Origin: a virus
IMG/VR virus record: IMGVR_UViG_3300045944_000376
Location: 1-43,663 of that record
Reading direction: 5' to 3' (one strand)
DNA length: 43,663 nt
The notes under the pieces were generated by a model. It had not been told where the DNA came from and made no database searches. It saw only the letters and a program-made list of their open reading frames with translations. A program made the position numbers and the translations under genes. This document shows positions 22,097 through 30,495 of this stretch, in pieces; position 1 is the first letter of the stretch, and the number at the start of each line of letters is the position of its first letter.

Positions 22097-23080
22097 CTAT
22101 TGCACGGCACTGGCCATGAACAGGCCGGCACGCGGCACGGTGACGCGCTGATCGTAGTACGTGTTGCCCTCGATGATGTCAATCTCGCGCTCCTCGTCGC
22201 GCATCCGCTTCACGTACTGGAGGGCATTCGGCACCCGCTGCCAGACGAAGGTGTACATGGCCGCCGGGGTAAACAGGCTCGGCGTCTCGGGCACATACAG
22301 CAGTAAGGCATTCTTGCCCCACAGGCGACTATAGACGACACTGGCTTCTGCCGTGCCTTCCGGCGAGGTAGTGTGAATCGCCCGGCCGATCAGGATGCCA
22401 TTCGAGGGCAGCCCAACCATGGCGGCAAAGGCGTTGACGTTGATCAACGCCGGGACGCTATTGGTCCCGCCATAGACGGTGCGCTCCAGCACCCGCGGGT
22501 GGTTCATAACCTGCATCCACACCTGCTTGCCGAGCACCAGCTTGTTGGGCTCGCGCCCAATGCGGGCTTCGACCTCGTCGATATAGGTGGTAATGGTCTG
22601 GATCGGATTCGAGTTTGCGTAGTCGCTGAACCAGACGAAATCGCCGCCCGTGGCTGCCCCGGTTTTATCGCCCGTCCACACGCCGGTGGTGAAATAGCGC
22701 GTCGCGAAGTTGGCCTCGCGGTTCATCTGAATCTTATCGGTGACGTAGAGCGTCGCGTCACGGTCGAGGTTATACGGCGAGTCGGTGTTGTCGCGGACCT
22801 CGTCGATCAGGTCGAAGCCCCACGAGTAGCGGTTGCACACGTAGGAGGTGTTGGAGAGCGTAAAGCCACCGCGCTGGCTTGGCGTGCCCGGCGCCCGCAA
22901 GGCCGCGAGGTTGCGAAACCAGTGGCTCTGGTCATAGGCCGGGATGAGATCGGAGCGCTTCATCACCGGCACAAGCGGCGCGATCGTATCGGCAATGTAG
23001 GCCGGGTTCTGATAGCCGATGGACAGGTTCGTGAGGAGGGCATCCACGTGCACGTCACGCGGTGAAGTCAGTTCCGCCAC
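22097..23080 (-). CDS. Major capsid protein
   Basis: 327 residues from GTG at 23080 with AAGGGGA upstream; no ATG fits. VDALLTNLSIGYQNPAYIADTIAPLVPVMKRSDLIPAYD is the usual capsid N-terminal arm. FDLIDEVRDNTDSPYNLDRDATLYVTDKIQMNREANFATRYF corresponds to the long spine helix, and EARIGREPNKLVLGKQVWMQVMNHPRV to a domain seen in many HK97-fold capsids. Position after protease, scaffold and decoration genes supports this. There is no N-terminal delta domain, which agrees with a separate scaffold gene. Confidence 0.88.
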   Translation of the reverse strand: MAELTSPRDVHVDALLTNLSIGYQNPAYIADTIAPLVPVMKRSDLIPAYDQSHWFRNLAALRAPGTPSQRGGFTLSNTSYVCNRYSWGFDLIDEVRDNTDSPYNLDRDATLYVTDKIQMNREANFATRYFTTGVWTGDKTGAATGGDFVWFSDYANSNPIQTITTYIDEVEARIGREPNKLVLGKQVWMQVMNHPRVLERTVYGGTNSVPALINVNAFAAMVGLPSNGILIGRAIHTTSPEGTAEASVVYSRLWGKNALLLYVPETPSLFTPAAMYTFVWQRVPNALQYVKRMRDEEREIDIIEGNTYYDQRVTVPRAGLFMASAVQ

Positions 23081-23094
23081 TTGGGTCCCCTTTC

Positions 23095-23490
23095 TTAGCC
23101 CGCCGCAGCGGTAAAGACGCCGGCCGGATAGCCCAGCGCCACTTCGATAATCACGCCAGCGGCCGCGGCCGCCGTCAGGGCGCGGCCAAGCGTCGCATAA
23201 CTCGCCGTGGCCTTTTTCACCAGCACGCCGCCCGCGGCCGGCCCGACATAATCGCCCACCGCAATCGCGGTGCTCGAGCCATCGGCGATGGCATAGGAGC
23301 GCCCGACGTGCATCACCGCCGCCGCTTCGCCCTGTTTCGGCTTGTTCTGCAAGATGCCAATCGCGGCATCAGTCGCGGCATTGGCGACATTCACCGTATT
23401 GGCCGCGGTCAGCTCGACCGCGTACCACTGCTTGGTCGAGAGATCGGCGGCGGCAATAAAACTGTCTTCCCAGATGCTGATGGAGCCCAT
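23095..23490 (-). CDS. Capsid decoration / cement protein (DUF2190-like)
   Basis: 131 residues. Ala/Val-rich beta protein: VELTAANTVNVANAATDAAIGILQNKPKQGEAAAVMHVGRSYAIADGSSTAIAVGDYVGPAAGGVLVKK. This is the pattern of DUF2190-type cement proteins (recombinase-lyase-like label in databases, in fact decoration). ATG with AAAGGGA upstream, immediately before the major capsid gene. Confidence 0.8.
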   Translation of the reverse strand: MGSISIWEDSFIAAADLSTKQWYAVELTAANTVNVANAATDAAIGILQNKPKQGEAAAVMHVGRSYAIADGSSTAIAVGDYVGPAAGGVLVKKATASYATLGRALTAAAAAGVIIEVALGYPAGVFTAAAG

Positions 23491-23493
23491 CGG

Positions 23494-24195
23494 CTAGTCC
23501 CTTTCTTCGCGTTGCACGCTGCGTCCGTGCGCCTGGTACAGATCCGGCCGCTCGGCAATGGCGCGTTCGAGCCCTTCCGCCTCGGTCTTCACCACCCCTT
23601 TGGCCACGTAGGAGCGTCCTAGGGCTTCAAGCTGCGCCAGGGGCGCCGCGCCTCCACTCGGCACGCCATCACGGCCCCACGTTCTGGTGAGCCCGGCCTG
23701 CCGTCCCAACTCGTCAGCGGCTTTGAACAGCGTGTCGAGCCGCTCTTGCACCGGCGGCGGCAGCGTCGCCAGGCCCTTGAAGACCTCCCAGTCGTCATCG
23801 GGATTCACCGGGAGGAACTTGAAGCTCCGCGCTTTGGCGATATACAGGACCTTTTCGCGCTCGGCCTTCTCCAGCGCCACCGCCTCTTCGGCCCGTTTGG
23901 CCCGGGCTTCTTGTTCCTCGAAGCGCTTGCGGAACGTGTCAGGGACGCCTTTCCAGAGGTCCTCAGGATCAGGCGGGGTTAGCTTTGTCACCTGCTCGGT
24001 GAGGGTGGCAATCTGTGTTTTAGCCTCATTGAGTTGCTTGATAACGGCCTCATGGGCGGCTTTGTCCACCGTGTCAGCCATCTCCTCCTCCTCTGGCGGC
24101 GCGCTCTTGTAGAGCAGCACGTGCGCTTCCTGGTTGGCGCCCTTCGGGACCAGGGCAATCTTGGTAATGTGGAGAGCCTTCAGCCGTGTCGCCAC
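23494..24195 (-). CDS. Scaffold-like coiled-coil protein
   Basis: 233 residues from GTG at 24195, 1 base after the protease stop, with GGAGGAGG upstream inside the protease end. Residues 1-35 hold LHITKIALVPKGANQEAHVLLYKS, a short strand motif common at the start of phage XkdF-linked proteins. Residues 45-140 form a long charged coiled coil (VIKQLNEAKTQIATLTEQVTKL, RFEEQEARAKRAEEAVALEKAEREKVLYIAKA). The C terminus is basic/acidic mixed. Place and coiled coil suit an internal scaffold processed by the protease upstream. Confidence 0.72.
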   Translation of the reverse strand: MATRLKALHITKIALVPKGANQEAHVLLYKSAPPEEEEMADTVDKAAHEAVIKQLNEAKTQIATLTEQVTKLTPPDPEDLWKGVPDTFRKRFEEQEARAKRAEEAVALEKAEREKVLYIAKARSFKFLPVNPDDDWEVFKGLATLPPPVQERLDTLFKAADELGRQAGLTRTWGRDGVPSGGAAPLAQLEALGRSYVAKGVVKTEAEGLERAIAERPDLYQAHGRSVQREERD

Positions 24196-24196
24196 G

Positions 24197-24799
24197 CTAC
24201 ACCTCCTCCCGCACGCCACGACCTTCAAGACTGAACATCAGCAGCCCGCCCTCCTTCGCCTGCTGGTAGTCGGCATGGGCGGGCAGGTGATAGCCCACCC
24301 AGGCCCCGAGCGGCACGGTGCCGGCGGGAATACCCATCTTCTCCACCTTCTCCGGCGTAAACACCAGGGCTTCGACGAGGCGGCCACGCGTGGCCCCGGC
24401 GTGATCAAAATTGAGTTCGCCCGACTCACGCACATAGGCGTACATGGCGTCTTCGAGGTCCTCGATGGCGATCACATCGCCCTGCAGGTCGATGACCGGC
24501 GTGCCGTCTTTCGTCACCGCCACGCTTGCCCAGCCAAAGACGAGCTGGCGCGCATCGTCGGCTTTCGTAATGGGGATCTGCATGGTGGCCTGGGCCTTCT
24601 CGATCTCATGCCACATCTTGGTGTCGGGGTCCTGCCGGTAATGCTGTTTGATCTGTGCCCAGGCGGAGGCAAAGGCGCGTTCCGTGCTCATACCGCGCTC
24701 TTCCTGGCTGTTGACCACGTGCAGGAACATGCGCTGGGCTTTGGCAGGCAGGTGCGAGCGCACCGCCTCGGGGAGTTCGCTGACACTACGGTAGGGCAT
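24197..24799 (-). CDS. XkdF-like prohead serine protease
   Basis: 200 residues. After an N-terminal helical part, the core (RQLVFGWASVAVTKDGTPVIDLQGDVIAIEDLEDAMYAYVRESGELNFDHAGATRGRLVEALVFTPEKVEKMGIP) matches the XkdF putative serine protease domain, including DxQGDxI and FDHxG. HLPAHADYQQAKEGGLLMFSLEGRG completes it. It would mature the prohead and cut the scaffold. The order of portal, Mu F-like gene, protease, scaffold and capsid is classical. Confidence 0.82.
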   Translation of the reverse strand: MPYRSVSELPEAVRSHLPAKAQRMFLHVVNSQEERGMSTERAFASAWAQIKQHYRQDPDTKMWHEIEKAQATMQIPITKADDARQLVFGWASVAVTKDGTPVIDLQGDVIAIEDLEDAMYAYVRESGELNFDHAGATRGRLVEALVFTPEKVEKMGIPAGTVPLGAWVGYHLPAHADYQQAKEGGLLMFSLEGRGVREEV

Positions 24800-24802
24800 C
24801 GC

Positions 24803-25303
24803 TCACGCCTCCAGGATGGCAAACAGGCCGGCCCCACTGCGGCCACCGCCGGGCGCATCGGTCTGGACTTCCACGTGGTAGTCGCCCGGCGTGGTGGCGG
24901 TTACCCCCACGACCAGGGTTGTGAGCTCGGTTGGACTGACGAACACCGTCGTTTCGAGCCCGCCGTTGAAGACAATCTGTGAACGCGGCGTGAACGAGTG
25001 GCCGGTCACGGTGAGCGTCACATCGTCGCCCCCGGCCACCATACTGCGGGGAGCTACGGCGGTGAGGACAGGCCGTGGGGCGTCACCCAGGTCGGTATAG
25101 TTGACGACCTCCAGCACCCGGCCAAAGAGCCGCGGCAGCTCGGGCACGAGCGCCTGGACGGCCTCCAGGCTGTACGGCGTCGTCCCCAGCAGACTCAGGA
25201 TCCAATTCATCACGGGGTCCGAGCCGCTCATATCCAGGGCATCACAGGTGACCGCATGCAGCGTATCACCAATCAGGCCGGTGATCAGGAGGGCAGGGGG
25301 CAT
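24803..25303 (-). CDS. IPT/TIG-domain virion protein
   Basis: 166 residues. The C-terminal 85 residues (PRPVLTAVAPRSMVAGGDDVTLTVTGHSFTPRSQIVFNGGLETTVFVSPTELTTLVV...) are a clear IPT/TIG immunoglobulin-like domain. The first 80 residues are helical and hydrophobic (LLITGLIGDTLHAVTCDAL, WILSLLGTTPYSLEAV). It lies between an internal terminator and the protease gene. It may be a head fibre or decoration. The ribosome site is weak. Confidence 0.72.
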   Translation of the reverse strand: MPPALLITGLIGDTLHAVTCDALDMSGSDPVMNWILSLLGTTPYSLEAVQALVPELPRLFGRVLEVVNYTDLGDAPRPVLTAVAPRSMVAGGDDVTLTVTGHSFTPRSQIVFNGGLETTVFVSPTELTTLVVGVTATTPGDYHVEVQTDAPGGGRSGAGLFAILEA

Positions 25304-25314
25304 AGGCGGTTCCC

Positions 25315-25355
25315 CAAAAAAACGGCGTGCCAGAGGGCTATCCCCCCAGCACGCC
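25315..25355 (-). terminator. Intrinsic terminator inside the morphogenesis operon
   Basis: On the minus strand GGCGTGC (complement of 25349-25355) pairs with GCACGCC (complement of 25324-25330) and is followed by GTTTTTTT (complement of 25316-25323). A 7-bp GC stem plus seven T is a good rho-independent terminator. It would split packaging/portal genes from the capsid genes unless antitermination occurs. Confidence 0.75.
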
Positions 25356-25377
25356 TATCGGTCTTCGATTCAGCGCG

Positions 25378-25581
25378 TTAGCGGAGCTGGTCGCTGATCG
25401 TCGTATAAAGACACTGCACCTGATGGTGCGTGATCACAATTTCCACGCGGCCATAGCCATGGGCCACGACCTGCGCCACCGCCACACAGATTTTCTGCGC
25501 CAGCAGGGGATCAATCGCGACAAGTCTAGCGAGACCATCCTGTGGTGTCAATGGGTTGTACGGGGTGGCGGCGTCGGACAT
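25378..25581 (-). CDS. Small hypothetical protein after the Mu F-like gene
   Basis: 67 residues: MSDAATPYNPLTPQDGLARLV, then AIDPLLAQKICVAVAQVVAHGYGRVEIVITHHQVQCLYTTISDQ. Alternating strand and helix with conserved-looking GRVEIVITHHQV. It starts 9 bases after the preceding stop and ends just before the terminator, so it is the last gene of the upper transcription unit. The ribosome site is weak. No family recognised. Confidence 0.6.
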   Translation of the reverse strand: MSDAATPYNPLTPQDGLARLVAIDPLLAQKICVAVAQVVAHGYGRVEIVITHHQVQCLYTTISDQLR

Positions 25582-25590
25582 GCGTCTGCC

Positions 25591-26670
25591 CTAGTCCGCC
25601 GCCAGCAGCGACGGCGTGTATGGCGACAGACGACGGCGGGTGAAGCCCAAAACAGTACTGCATCTGCAGTGTACATGGACCGCCGGATGCATCACCGGGC
25701 CAATCGGCGTCTGAAACGGTTCTCGCAACCCCACGCCGTCCGGGTTCATCCCCGGAATGGCGCGACAGATAGAACACAATTTTTCATCTGGCGTGAGCAC
25801 CCAGTGTCTTCGTGCCCGCCCACTGTCCAACAACCCTTCCCGCTCGGCAGCTTCCCACAGCGCCTGCTGGCCGGCGGCCGCCGCAGTGATCGACTCCGTG
25901 CGCGCGATCATCTCTGCACGCTGGCGCAGGAGTTGTCCGGCCTTGCGCTCGACCCGTGCCACAAGCCTGTCGCCGGTCGCCCCACGGCTGAGGAGGCCAT
26001 TGCGGAAGCGCTCGACCTGCCCGACCTGGCGCGGCGTCAGCCCGGTGAGCGCCCGCACGTGCTGCGCCTGCTGGGCGGGCGTCTGGAGCGGCGTGGTGAT
26101 CGGCACCTGCGTGAGAATCCCCCGGACCTCCTGTTGGAGCTGCCCGATGGTGCGCCCGTGCGCCATGGCATCGCGTACCGCCGTCCCGAGCGCCTCACGG
26201 GTGGTCTGCGTGATCTGGGTCACGAGCTGCCCGGCGTGTTGTTCCGCCCACAAGGCTGACCGTGGACCCATCAGATCCCCCGTGAGGCGCGTCGTCACCT
26301 GCTCGGTGGGAATCCGTAACCGTTCCAGACTGGCCGTAAAGCTCGTACGTGCCCGCAACGCCGCCTGCTGAAACACCTCCTGCAACACCGGCTGCACCTC
26401 GGCGGCGATCTGCGCCCGCACCACCAGATCCCAGGCATCCGCCAGGGCGGTGGCGATCTCGGGTTGGGAGAGCGAGGGCAGCAGATGTTCCAACGTCTCG
26501 CCGGTGAGGCCGTGTTGCGCCTGGGCGAGGATGTCGCGGAGCCGCCGCCCAAGCTCGGGGCGCAAGCGGTCGGCAATGGCATGCAGGGCACGCCAGGCGG
26601 CTTCGTCGCCAGCGGGAAGTCGCCGCACGGCAGCGGGGACGGGGGCTTTGCGGACAGCAATCCAGTGCAC
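25591..26670 (-). CDS. Mu F-like head morphogenesis protein
   Basis: 359 residues from GTG at 26670, which shares one base with the portal stop (TAGTG) and has GAGGAG upstream; the longer frame is not needed. The long helical N-terminal region is followed by the family core: RTESITAAAAGQQALWEAA, HWVLTPDEKLCSICRAIPGM, and MHPAVHVHCRCSTVLGF. These carry the conserved Arg-Thr-Glu and Cys/His of the Mu gpF/SPP1 gp7 minor head protein. It binds the portal and is injected or used in DNA ejection in related phages. Confidence 0.9.
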   Translation of the reverse strand: MHWIAVRKAPVPAAVRRLPAGDEAAWRALHAIADRLRPELGRRLRDILAQAQHGLTGETLEHLLPSLSQPEIATALADAWDLVVRAQIAAEVQPVLQEVFQQAALRARTSFTASLERLRIPTEQVTTRLTGDLMGPRSALWAEQHAGQLVTQITQTTREALGTAVRDAMAHGRTIGQLQQEVRGILTQVPITTPLQTPAQQAQHVRALTGLTPRQVGQVERFRNGLLSRGATGDRLVARVERKAGQLLRQRAEMIARTESITAAAAGQQALWEAAEREGLLDSGRARRHWVLTPDEKLCSICRAIPGMNPDGVGLREPFQTPIGPVMHPAVHVHCRCSTVLGFTRRRLSPYTPSLLAAD

Positions 26671-27983
26671 TAGAGCACCGTCTCCTCTTTCGCCGGCCAC
26701 CCGGCGCGCCGGCGCACCTCGTTTTCGAGATCGCTGAGATCCAGCCCGGCCTGGCTGTAGCGCACAATGAAGTTGCCGAGTTCGTCCAGGTCCACGGTTT
26801 CAACATCGCCTGGCTCCAGATGCGGCAAGGTCTCGACGGGCCAGCCATTGAGCGCCCACAGGGGCGGGAAGACCTGTTCGGTGAACACCTCCGCGATGCT
26901 CGAACAGATGGCCCCGACGCCCATCGCCAGCAAGTTCGTCTTGCTCGACGCCAGGGCAAACGAGCCGACGCGCTCATGGCCGAGCAAGAGCACATCGGTG
27001 AGCAGCGCAATGGCCTTTTCGCGGTTGTAAAATTCCAGGACCTTCGTGGTGTCGAATTGGCGCGTCCCGCCACTGGAGAGCAGCTCCAGGCGGTAGAGCT
27101 CTTTCTGCGTCGTGGGATCGTACTGGAGCGGCAGCACCACGCCTTCCTGCTCGCCCCGGCGGATGTTGGTCACGATCTTTTTATAGGCGGCAAACGCCGC
27201 CTGGTCCTCCGCGCTGGCGGTGGGGCTCATTATCTCGCCGGGCACGTACATGACCGGCAGCCCGGCCAGATCGCGCTCGATGCCGATGCCTTGCAACTCC
27301 TCGATACGACGCGACATATACCACGGGCGGTAGACGGAACGGAGCAGGCTCCGACCCTCCGGCGAGCCTTTGTGCGCCAGCGGGCGAAACAGCGCGGCTT
27401 TGGCCATGGGAATCGTGTACAGCCCGCCGGTCACCGGATCGCGCTGCACCATGCCCCGGAGCTGGTTGGTGTCCTGATCGATGTCCCAGTGGTCGAGGGT
27501 TTCCTGGGCACGGATCGGCAGAGAGTGCCAGCCCCACTGGCCATCGGCGTAGCGGCTGCGGGTCCACGGGTCGGCGGTCCAGCCCTGGCGCCGTTTGAAC
27601 ACGACTTCGTGATACGCCCAGCCCGCCCAGTTCATGCTCAAGATTTCTTGCAGTAAGGCATCCCAGCCCCCGGCCAGGTCGGTCAACAGGGCGTCCTTCA
27701 CCCAGTCGGCGGCCTGCTGGGCTTCTGGCGTGTCCTCGCAGGGCATCACCGTCCAGGTCACCTGACGCACCAGCAGGCCAATGGCGAGGAGCGAGGCGCC
27801 AATGATCGGATCATTCTGGCTCATCTCGCGGTACACCTGGAAGCCGCGCCAGCCCTGGAGCGCTGGCAGCCATTCTTCCTGCAGCACACCGCCCCACTGC
27901 CTGAGCCCGGTCGTGCCCAGGATCACCGGAGGCCGCGGCCGGCGTGTCGTGGTCGTGCCGTTGGTCGTCAACGTCTCGGCCAT
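26670..27983 (-). CDS. Portal protein (DUF935/gp29-like)
   Basis: 437 residues. MSQNDPIIGASLLAIGLLVRQVTWTVMPCEDTPEAQQAADWVKDALL, AGWAYHEVVFKRR and the later GVGAICSSIAEVFTEQVFPPLWALNGW are the ordered features of the DUF935-type portal, the partner of Mu F-like proteins. The N-terminal 25 residues are Thr/Pro-rich and variable. It forms the dodecameric DNA gate. It starts 2 bases from the large-terminase stop, so the packaging and portal genes are coupled. Confidence 0.9.
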   Translation of the reverse strand: MAETLTTNGTTTTRRPRPPVILGTTGLRQWGGVLQEEWLPALQGWRGFQVYREMSQNDPIIGASLLAIGLLVRQVTWTVMPCEDTPEAQQAADWVKDALLTDLAGGWDALLQEILSMNWAGWAYHEVVFKRRQGWTADPWTRSRYADGQWGWHSLPIRAQETLDHWDIDQDTNQLRGMVQRDPVTGGLYTIPMAKAALFRPLAHKGSPEGRSLLRSVYRPWYMSRRIEELQGIGIERDLAGLPVMYVPGEIMSPTASAEDQAAFAAYKKIVTNIRRGEQEGVVLPLQYDPTTQKELYRLELLSSGGTRQFDTTKVLEFYNREKAIALLTDVLLLGHERVGSFALASSKTNLLAMGVGAICSSIAEVFTEQVFPPLWALNGWPVETLPHLEPGDVETVDLDELGNFIVRYSQAGLDLSDLENEVRRRAGWPAKEETVL

Positions 27984-27984
27984 G

Positions 27985-29559
27985 CTATCCCCTCCAATGA
28001 CTGCGACTGGTCACACTGCCGGGCGCCACCGCCTTGGGCCGCGCCGGCGGGGCGAAGCTCACCCCACAGGCATCGGCGATGTCTGGGCTCTGCACGCCCC
28101 GGGCCGCCAGCTCGTCTTTACTCTCGACCACAATGCGCCCTGACGAATCCAGATGACTTTTCGGCGTCGCCAGCTCCCCGGCCAGGTCCTCGGCCAACGC
28201 TTTGTCACAGGCGAACACCGGGGCGTCGTCGCGCAACCAGGCGGCCATCTCTAACCACAGGTGATCGCGCAACGTGCGGCCCTGCGGCTCGCCCTTCTTC
28301 CGCGGCGGCGCCGGCAACGCGACGTTCACGGCCACGAGCGGCAGCCGGTGCCAGCCGCGCCGGAGCATGAACGTGCGGACGGCCTCGGCCAGGCCCGGCG
28401 TATGCGGCGTGATCTCGGCCAATCGGTCGTAGACCCCTGCTCCCATCCCAATGCTATCAATATAGATCTCGTCGGCTTCCCAGTCCACCAGCGCCGTGAT
28501 CACACAGCCCACGGTGACCATGGTATCCTGCCGGCTGTAGATGCGGGCGTGCTCCACGAGCGGGCCCTGCCGCAACACCAGCGCCGTACGGTTCGTCCCC
28601 ATCCGCGCCACGTCCACGCCTACCCGCCTGGGACCGGTGACCACCTCGGGGCGCTCACGCGCCAGCGCCGCCTCGCAGTGGGCGAGCGGGATCAGTGCAT
28701 CGTCGTCGGCCTCGGGAAATTCCCCGTCGGCGCGCACCCGCACGACGTTGGAGCCCTCCCCAAACTTGGCCACGAGGCCTGCACGGTAGTCTGGGGCACA
28801 CAGCGGCGAGTCCTGCGAGCGGAAGTGCAGCGCCGTGTACTGCGCCCGGCGGCTGCGGTGCGAGGCGGCAAAGTAGCCCGTGTTCCGGGTGGGATTGCCG
28901 AGCATGAGGAGCCGGGCGCCCTGGCTGCCTAACGCGCCTTCGGCCACCTCGAAGATGCGGTCATCGATGCCACTGGCCTCATCGACCACGAACAGCAGCG
29001 GCGACGGGGCCTGGCTCGCCAGGCTGGTCCCATCCTCCGCCACCGTGATGGCGGTCGCGTGAAAGCCCTGGAGGGCTTCCGGCGCTTCCTTCCGGGCCGT
29101 CCGGGCCACGGCGAACCATTCGAGCGGCGCCCCCCGATCGGAGACGCGATCCTGCGTCAGCCGAAACAGCGTCGAGAGCCACAGCCGCCGGGGATCACCG
29201 CGCTGCTGGCTCTGCAGATCGGCTTGCCGGAGCCACTTGCCCAGTTCGCCCCAGAGCACCTGGCGGAGTTGCGCGGAGGTGGGCGCGGTACAGGGAATAC
29301 GGGCCATGTCGTGCGTTTCGAGCTGCCACCAGATGAGCGCGGCCGCGGCCGCCGATTTGCCGATATTGTGGCCGCTGCGCACGCTGACCTTGGCGCCCTC
29401 GGGGGCGAGAGCCTCCAGGATACGGCGTTGCTGATGCGTCGGCGTGAGGCCGAGGCGTTGCGTGGCGTAGAGGACCGGGTCGTCACGCCAATAGGTGCGC
29501 AGCTCCAGGTAGGCATCAACATAGGCGTTCAGGCGCGTCGGGGACAGGGCGCTGGCCAT
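27985..29559 (-). CDS. terL: Terminase large subunit
   Basis: 524 residues. ATPase: Walker A SGHNIGKS at 62-69, Walker B LLFVVDE at 188-194, motif III GNPTRNTG at 221-228. Nuclease: RVGVDVARMGTNRTALV with Asp316, and a second acid in YIDSIGMGAGVYDRL (Asp368), as in RNase H-like terminase nucleases. This protein drives DNA into the prohead and cuts concatemers. The start lies 44 bases inside the small-terminase gene. Whether it makes cohesive ends or headful cuts cannot be judged; the circular reading of the window fits either. Confidence 0.95.
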   Translation of the reverse strand: MASALSPTRLNAYVDAYLELRTYWRDDPVLYATQRLGLTPTHQQRRILEALAPEGAKVSVRSGHNIGKSAAAAALIWWQLETHDMARIPCTAPTSAQLRQVLWGELGKWLRQADLQSQQRGDPRRLWLSTLFRLTQDRVSDRGAPLEWFAVARTARKEAPEALQGFHATAITVAEDGTSLASQAPSPLLFVVDEASGIDDRIFEVAEGALGSQGARLLMLGNPTRNTGYFAASHRSRRAQYTALHFRSQDSPLCAPDYRAGLVAKFGEGSNVVRVRADGEFPEADDDALIPLAHCEAALARERPEVVTGPRRVGVDVARMGTNRTALVLRQGPLVEHARIYSRQDTMVTVGCVITALVDWEADEIYIDSIGMGAGVYDRLAEITPHTPGLAEAVRTFMLRRGWHRLPLVAVNVALPAPPRKKGEPQGRTLRDHLWLEMAAWLRDDAPVFACDKALAEDLAGELATPKSHLDSSGRIVVESKDELAARGVQSPDIADACGVSFAPPARPKAVAPGSVTSRSHWRG

Positions 29560-29983
29560 TGGTGTGGCTCTCCCTGGTGCGATGCACCAGCCCGATAAGG
29601 CCCTGTCCGAGCTGCTCCAGGGCGGCTGTCTCGCCGTAGAGGTCGAGATACCTGGCCCGCTGATCCAGGATCTTCAACACGCGATCGATCGCCAACAGAT
29701 TGCCATCAAGAGCCATGTGCCAGATCCCCAGGAGCAGGGCATCGAGCCGGTCCAGGTCCAGCGCTAGCATCTGCTCTGCGGTCTCTTCTGTCTGCGCTTT
29801 GATGCGCGCCAGCGCCGTGGACACCAGGTAGAAGGCATGCTGCCGGGTATACCCTAGCTCCTGGCCAATCTGCGTATACGTGGCGCCGGCCTGGCGCAGC
29901 TGGAGGGCCTGGAGCCGCTGCTGTTCAGCCCGCAAGAGGCCCTTGTCCGTCCTGGGCTTTCTCCGGTGCTGGGACTCCTCCAT
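29516..29983 (-). CDS. terS: Terminase small subunit (putative)
   Basis: 155 residues from ATG at 29983 (MEESQHRRKPR), with a GGAGG site 5 bases upstream; the longer frame lacks one. The basic N terminus precedes a helix-turn-helix (LQLRQAGATYTQIGQELGYTRQHAFYLVSTALAR). A helical oligomerisation part (MLALDLDRLDALLLGIWHMALDGNLLAIDRVLKILDQRARYLDLYG) follows. This two-part layout and the place before terL are those of small terminases that recognise the pac/cos site. Confidence 0.85.
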   Translation of the reverse strand: MEESQHRRKPRTDKGLLRAEQQRLQALQLRQAGATYTQIGQELGYTRQHAFYLVSTALARIKAQTEETAEQMLALDLDRLDALLLGIWHMALDGNLLAIDRVLKILDQRARYLDLYGETAALEQLGQGLIGLVHRTRESHTNGQRPVPDAPERLC

Positions 29984-30026
29984 GATACCTCCGCTGTTAA
30001 GGCTCAAGTGTCAAAATGCTCTGGCA

Positions 30027-30079
30027 GCTGCTGAGCTGTCAGCAGCCAAGTAGTAGCACCCGCACCGGCAGGGCGTCAA
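30027..30079 (-). promoter_or_regulatory. Hairpin and weak promoter candidate ahead of the packaging genes
   Basis: GCTGCTGA (30027-30034) pairs with TCAGCAGC (30039-30046) around a 4-nt loop. On the minus strand TTGACG (complement of 30074-30079) and TACTAC (complement of 30050-30055) are 18 bp apart, a weak promoter-like pair for terS. The hairpin could end the XRE transcript or regulate late genes. No T-tract is adjacent. Confidence 0.35.
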
Positions 30080-30321
30080 GCCGTGTCCTCCTCATAGTCT
30101 GGGTTATCGCCAATCAAGAGGTACTGCACACTCACACCAAGCGTCCTCGCAAGGTCTGGCACGCTTTCAACATACATGGAGCGGCGTCCACGCTCGATCA
30201 TCGAGAGGTTGGTGTAGCTCATCCCAGCATGTTCCGCACACTCCTTCAGCGTCAACCCTGTGAGAATACGTGCGGCACGGACACGACGGCCGAAGTGTTG
30301 CAGAAACTTTTCTCGTGTCAT
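30076..30321 (-). CDS. XRE-family regulator of the early small operon
   Basis: 81 residues from ATG at 30321 with AAGGAGG upstream; the frame continues further up through AT-rich DNA without a site. RVRAARILTGLTLKECAEHAGMSYTNLSMIERGRRSMYVESVPDLARTLGVSVQYLL is a complete XRE helix-turn-helix. It lacks a dimerisation or protease-sensitive domain. It is divergent from the gene at 30496, with an AT-rich spacer holding a promoter and inverted repeat, so it likely represses that operon and itself. Confidence 0.85.
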   Translation of the reverse strand: MTREKFLQHFGRRVRAARILTGLTLKECAEHAGMSYTNLSMIERGRRSMYVESVPDLARTLGVSVQYLLIGDNPDYEEDTA

Positions 30322-30495
30322 AGACACCTCCTTCCATATAATATATATCATTCTATAAAAAAATTGGATATTTAATGAAAATATTTCTCTACTAGTGCAT
30401 TTTACCACTTGACCGTATTTATTCGATAATGTATATTTAAAGCATGAGGCAGCGATGGTCGCTGCCGCCGCAACCGCCAGGCAGGAGATGAGACG
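30322..30495 (+). promoter_or_regulatory. Divergent AT-rich promoter/operator region
   Basis: Rightward: TTGACC (30409-30414), 17 bp, TATATT (30432-30437), a near-consensus sigma-70 promoter about 50 bases before the next gene. Leftward -10-like TATATATTATAT lies near 30335-30350. ATATTT (30368-30373) and AAATAT (30379-30384) form an inverted repeat with a 5-nt centre that could be the operator of the divergent XRE protein. Confidence 0.7.
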
